This document shows, one piece after another, positions 14,412-15,415 of a DNA stretch of 15,415 nucleotides. The position numbers and the translations under genes were made by a program. The DNA lies in assembly GCA_966692625.1 (NCBI GenBank), contig CBKZAG010000069.1, positions 1 to 15,415 of the forward strand, given 5' to 3'. This stretch comes from CAMLOF01 sp966692625. Its GTDB lineage: Bacteria; Pseudomonadota; Gammaproteobacteria; Burkholderiales; Burkholderiaceae_C. The notes beneath the pieces were generated by a model. It saw nothing but the letters and a program-made list of their open reading frames with translations, did no database searches and was not told where the DNA came from. Numbering within the stretch: the stretch's first letter is position 1; the number at the start of each line of letters is the position of its first letter.

Positions 14412-15415
14412 ATGTTGAACATCACGCTCCCAGACGGCTCGCAACGTCAGTTTCCCGGCCCCGTCACCGTGGCCGAGGTGGCTGCCTCCATCGGTTCCGG
14501 CCTGGCCAAGGCTGCACTTGCAGGCAAGGTAGATGGCAAGCTGGTCGATACGTCCTACCGCATCGAGGCCGATGCCGCCCTGGCCATCGTCACTGCCAAG
14601 GACGCTGACGGGCTGGAGGTGATCCGCCACTCCACGGCGCACTTGCTGGCATACGCCGTCAAGGAGTTGTTCCCCGACGCCCAGGTCACCATCGGCCCGG
14701 TCATCGACAATGGCTTCTACTACGACTTCTCGTACAAGCGCCCCTTCACCCCGGAGGACCTGGCCGCCATCGAAAAGAAGATGACGGAACTGTCCAACAA
14801 AGACGAGTCGGTTGTGCGCCGCGTGCTGCCGCGCGACGAGGCCGTGGCCTATTTCAAAGGCCTGGGTGAGAATTACAAGGCCGAGATCATTGCCAGCATT
14901 CCCACGAACGAAGAGGTGAGCCTCTACCGTGAGGGCAGCTTTGAAGACTTGTGCCGTGGCCCCCACGTGCCCAGCACCGGCAAACTCAAGCACTTCAAGC
15001 TGATGAAGGTGGCGGGTGCCTACTGGCGTGGTGACCACCGCAACGAGATGCTGCAGCGCATCTACGGCACTGCCTGGACGTCCAAGGACGAGCTGCAGCA
15101 ATACCTGACCATGCTGGAAGAGGCCGAAAAGCGCGATCACCGCAAGCTGGGCCGTGAGCTGGACCTGTTCCACATCGACGAACATTCGCCGGGCACGGTG
15201 TTCTGGCACCCCAAGGGTTGGACGGTGTGGCAGGAGGTGGAGCAGTACATGCGCCGCGTGTACCGCGACAACGGCTACCTGGAGGTCAAGGGCCCGCAAA
15301 TCCTGGACAAGACCTTGTGGGAGAAAACCGGCCACTGGGACAAGTACCGCGAGAACATGTTCACCACCGAGTCGGAAAAGCGCGACTACGCGCTCAAGCC
15401 GATGAACTGCCCGGG
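14412..15415 (+). CDS. thrS: threonyl-tRNA synthetase, N-terminal half (3' end outside window)
   Basis: Charges tRNA-Thr with threonine. The first 334 residues of about 640 are present and the frame is still open at the window end. The N-terminal TGS domain covers about 1-62 (MLNITLPDGS). The editing domain follows, with HSTAH (His73, His77) and CRGPH (Cys181, His185), the four residues that clear mischarged Ser-tRNA in E. coli ThrRS. The class II catalytic core begins near 240 with motif 1 (VEQYMRRVYRDNGY), and the sequence ends at MNCPG, where Cys333 is the first zinc ligand. The ATG at 14412 has no upstream in-frame alternative and only a weak ribosome site. In relatives infC, rpmI and rplT usually follow. 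Confidence 0.97.
   Translation, partial: MLNITLPDGSQRQFPGPVTVAEVAASIGSGLAKAALAGKVDGKLVDTSYRIEADAALAIVTAKDADGLEVIRHSTAHLLAYAVKELFPDAQVTIGPVIDNGFYYDFSYKRPFTPEDLAAIEKKMTELSNKDESVVRRVLPRDEAVAYFKGLGENYKAEIIASIPTNEEVSLYREGSFEDLCRGPHVPSTGKLKHFKLMKVAGAYWRGDHRNEMLQRIYGTAWTSKDELQQYLTMLEEAEKRDHRKLGRELDLFHIDEHSPGTVFWHPKGWTVWQEVEQYMRRVYRDNGYLEVKGPQILDKTLWEKTGHWDKYRENMFTTESEKRDYALKPMNCP

Noticed and set aside
15154..15405. 83-codon + strand frame inside thrS
   Set aside because: An out-of-frame shadow; the thrS frame runs through it to the window end with intact ThrRS motifs.
1..15415. CRISPR arrays, insertion sequences, prophage, tRNA or rRNA genes
   Set aside because: No regularly spaced direct repeats, transposase or integrase, terminal inverted repeats or cloverleaf-forming segments were seen on either strand by eye.

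Overview
The window is a chromosomal segment of a Gram-negative, high-GC bacterium, most likely a betaproteobacterium of the order Burkholderiales (Comamonadaceae-like). This is inferred from the gene order (ccoI-ccoS-ccoNOQP-ccoG-ccoH next to fnr and hemN), from protein style and from overall base use; no 16S or other formal marker is present.

Positions 1-7926 (+ strand) hold the assembly and structural genes of a cbb3-type, high-affinity cytochrome c oxidase. They are the Cu(I) P-type ATPase ccoI (5' end outside the window), a 26-codon candidate small ORF, ccoS, the four oxidase subunits ccoN, ccoO, ccoQ and ccoP, the cupric reductase/ferredoxin-like ccoG, a short ccoH, and a two-helix membrane protein with a cysteine-rich tail. 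An FNR/ANR-type box (TTGAT-N4-GTCAA) overlaps the ccoS stop codon and sits at class II spacing to a -10 element, so ccoN probably has its own oxygen-controlled promoter.

Positions 7933-10885 hold the regulator and heme supply. fnr (- strand) encodes a CRP/FNR protein with the four iron-sulfur cysteines. It is divergent from hemN (oxygen-independent coproporphyrinogen III dehydrogenase), and a perfect TTGAC-N4-GTCAA palindrome lies between them. hemN is followed by a DsbD_2/TauE-like membrane protein with an HCxxMC motif. Together these genes make a microaerobic respiration module: sensor, heme, copper and enzyme.

Positions 10901-14213 are unrelated metabolic and stress genes: an EamA/DMT exporter (- strand), then an AT-rich 350-base intergenic region with two inverted repeats whose centres are exactly 30 bp apart, then aceA (isocitrate lyase) with a strong intrinsic terminator, then a Cu/Zn superoxide dismutase lipoprotein with a His-rich loop.

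Positions 14214-15415 hold the 5' half of thrS (threonyl-tRNA synthetase). Its leader is the most interesting part of the window. A 13-codon ORF with four Thr codons is followed by mutually exclusive pairings and an intrinsic terminator ending 12 bases before the thrS start codon. This is the architecture of ribosome-mediated transcription attenuation, by which thrS expression would respond to charged tRNA-Thr.
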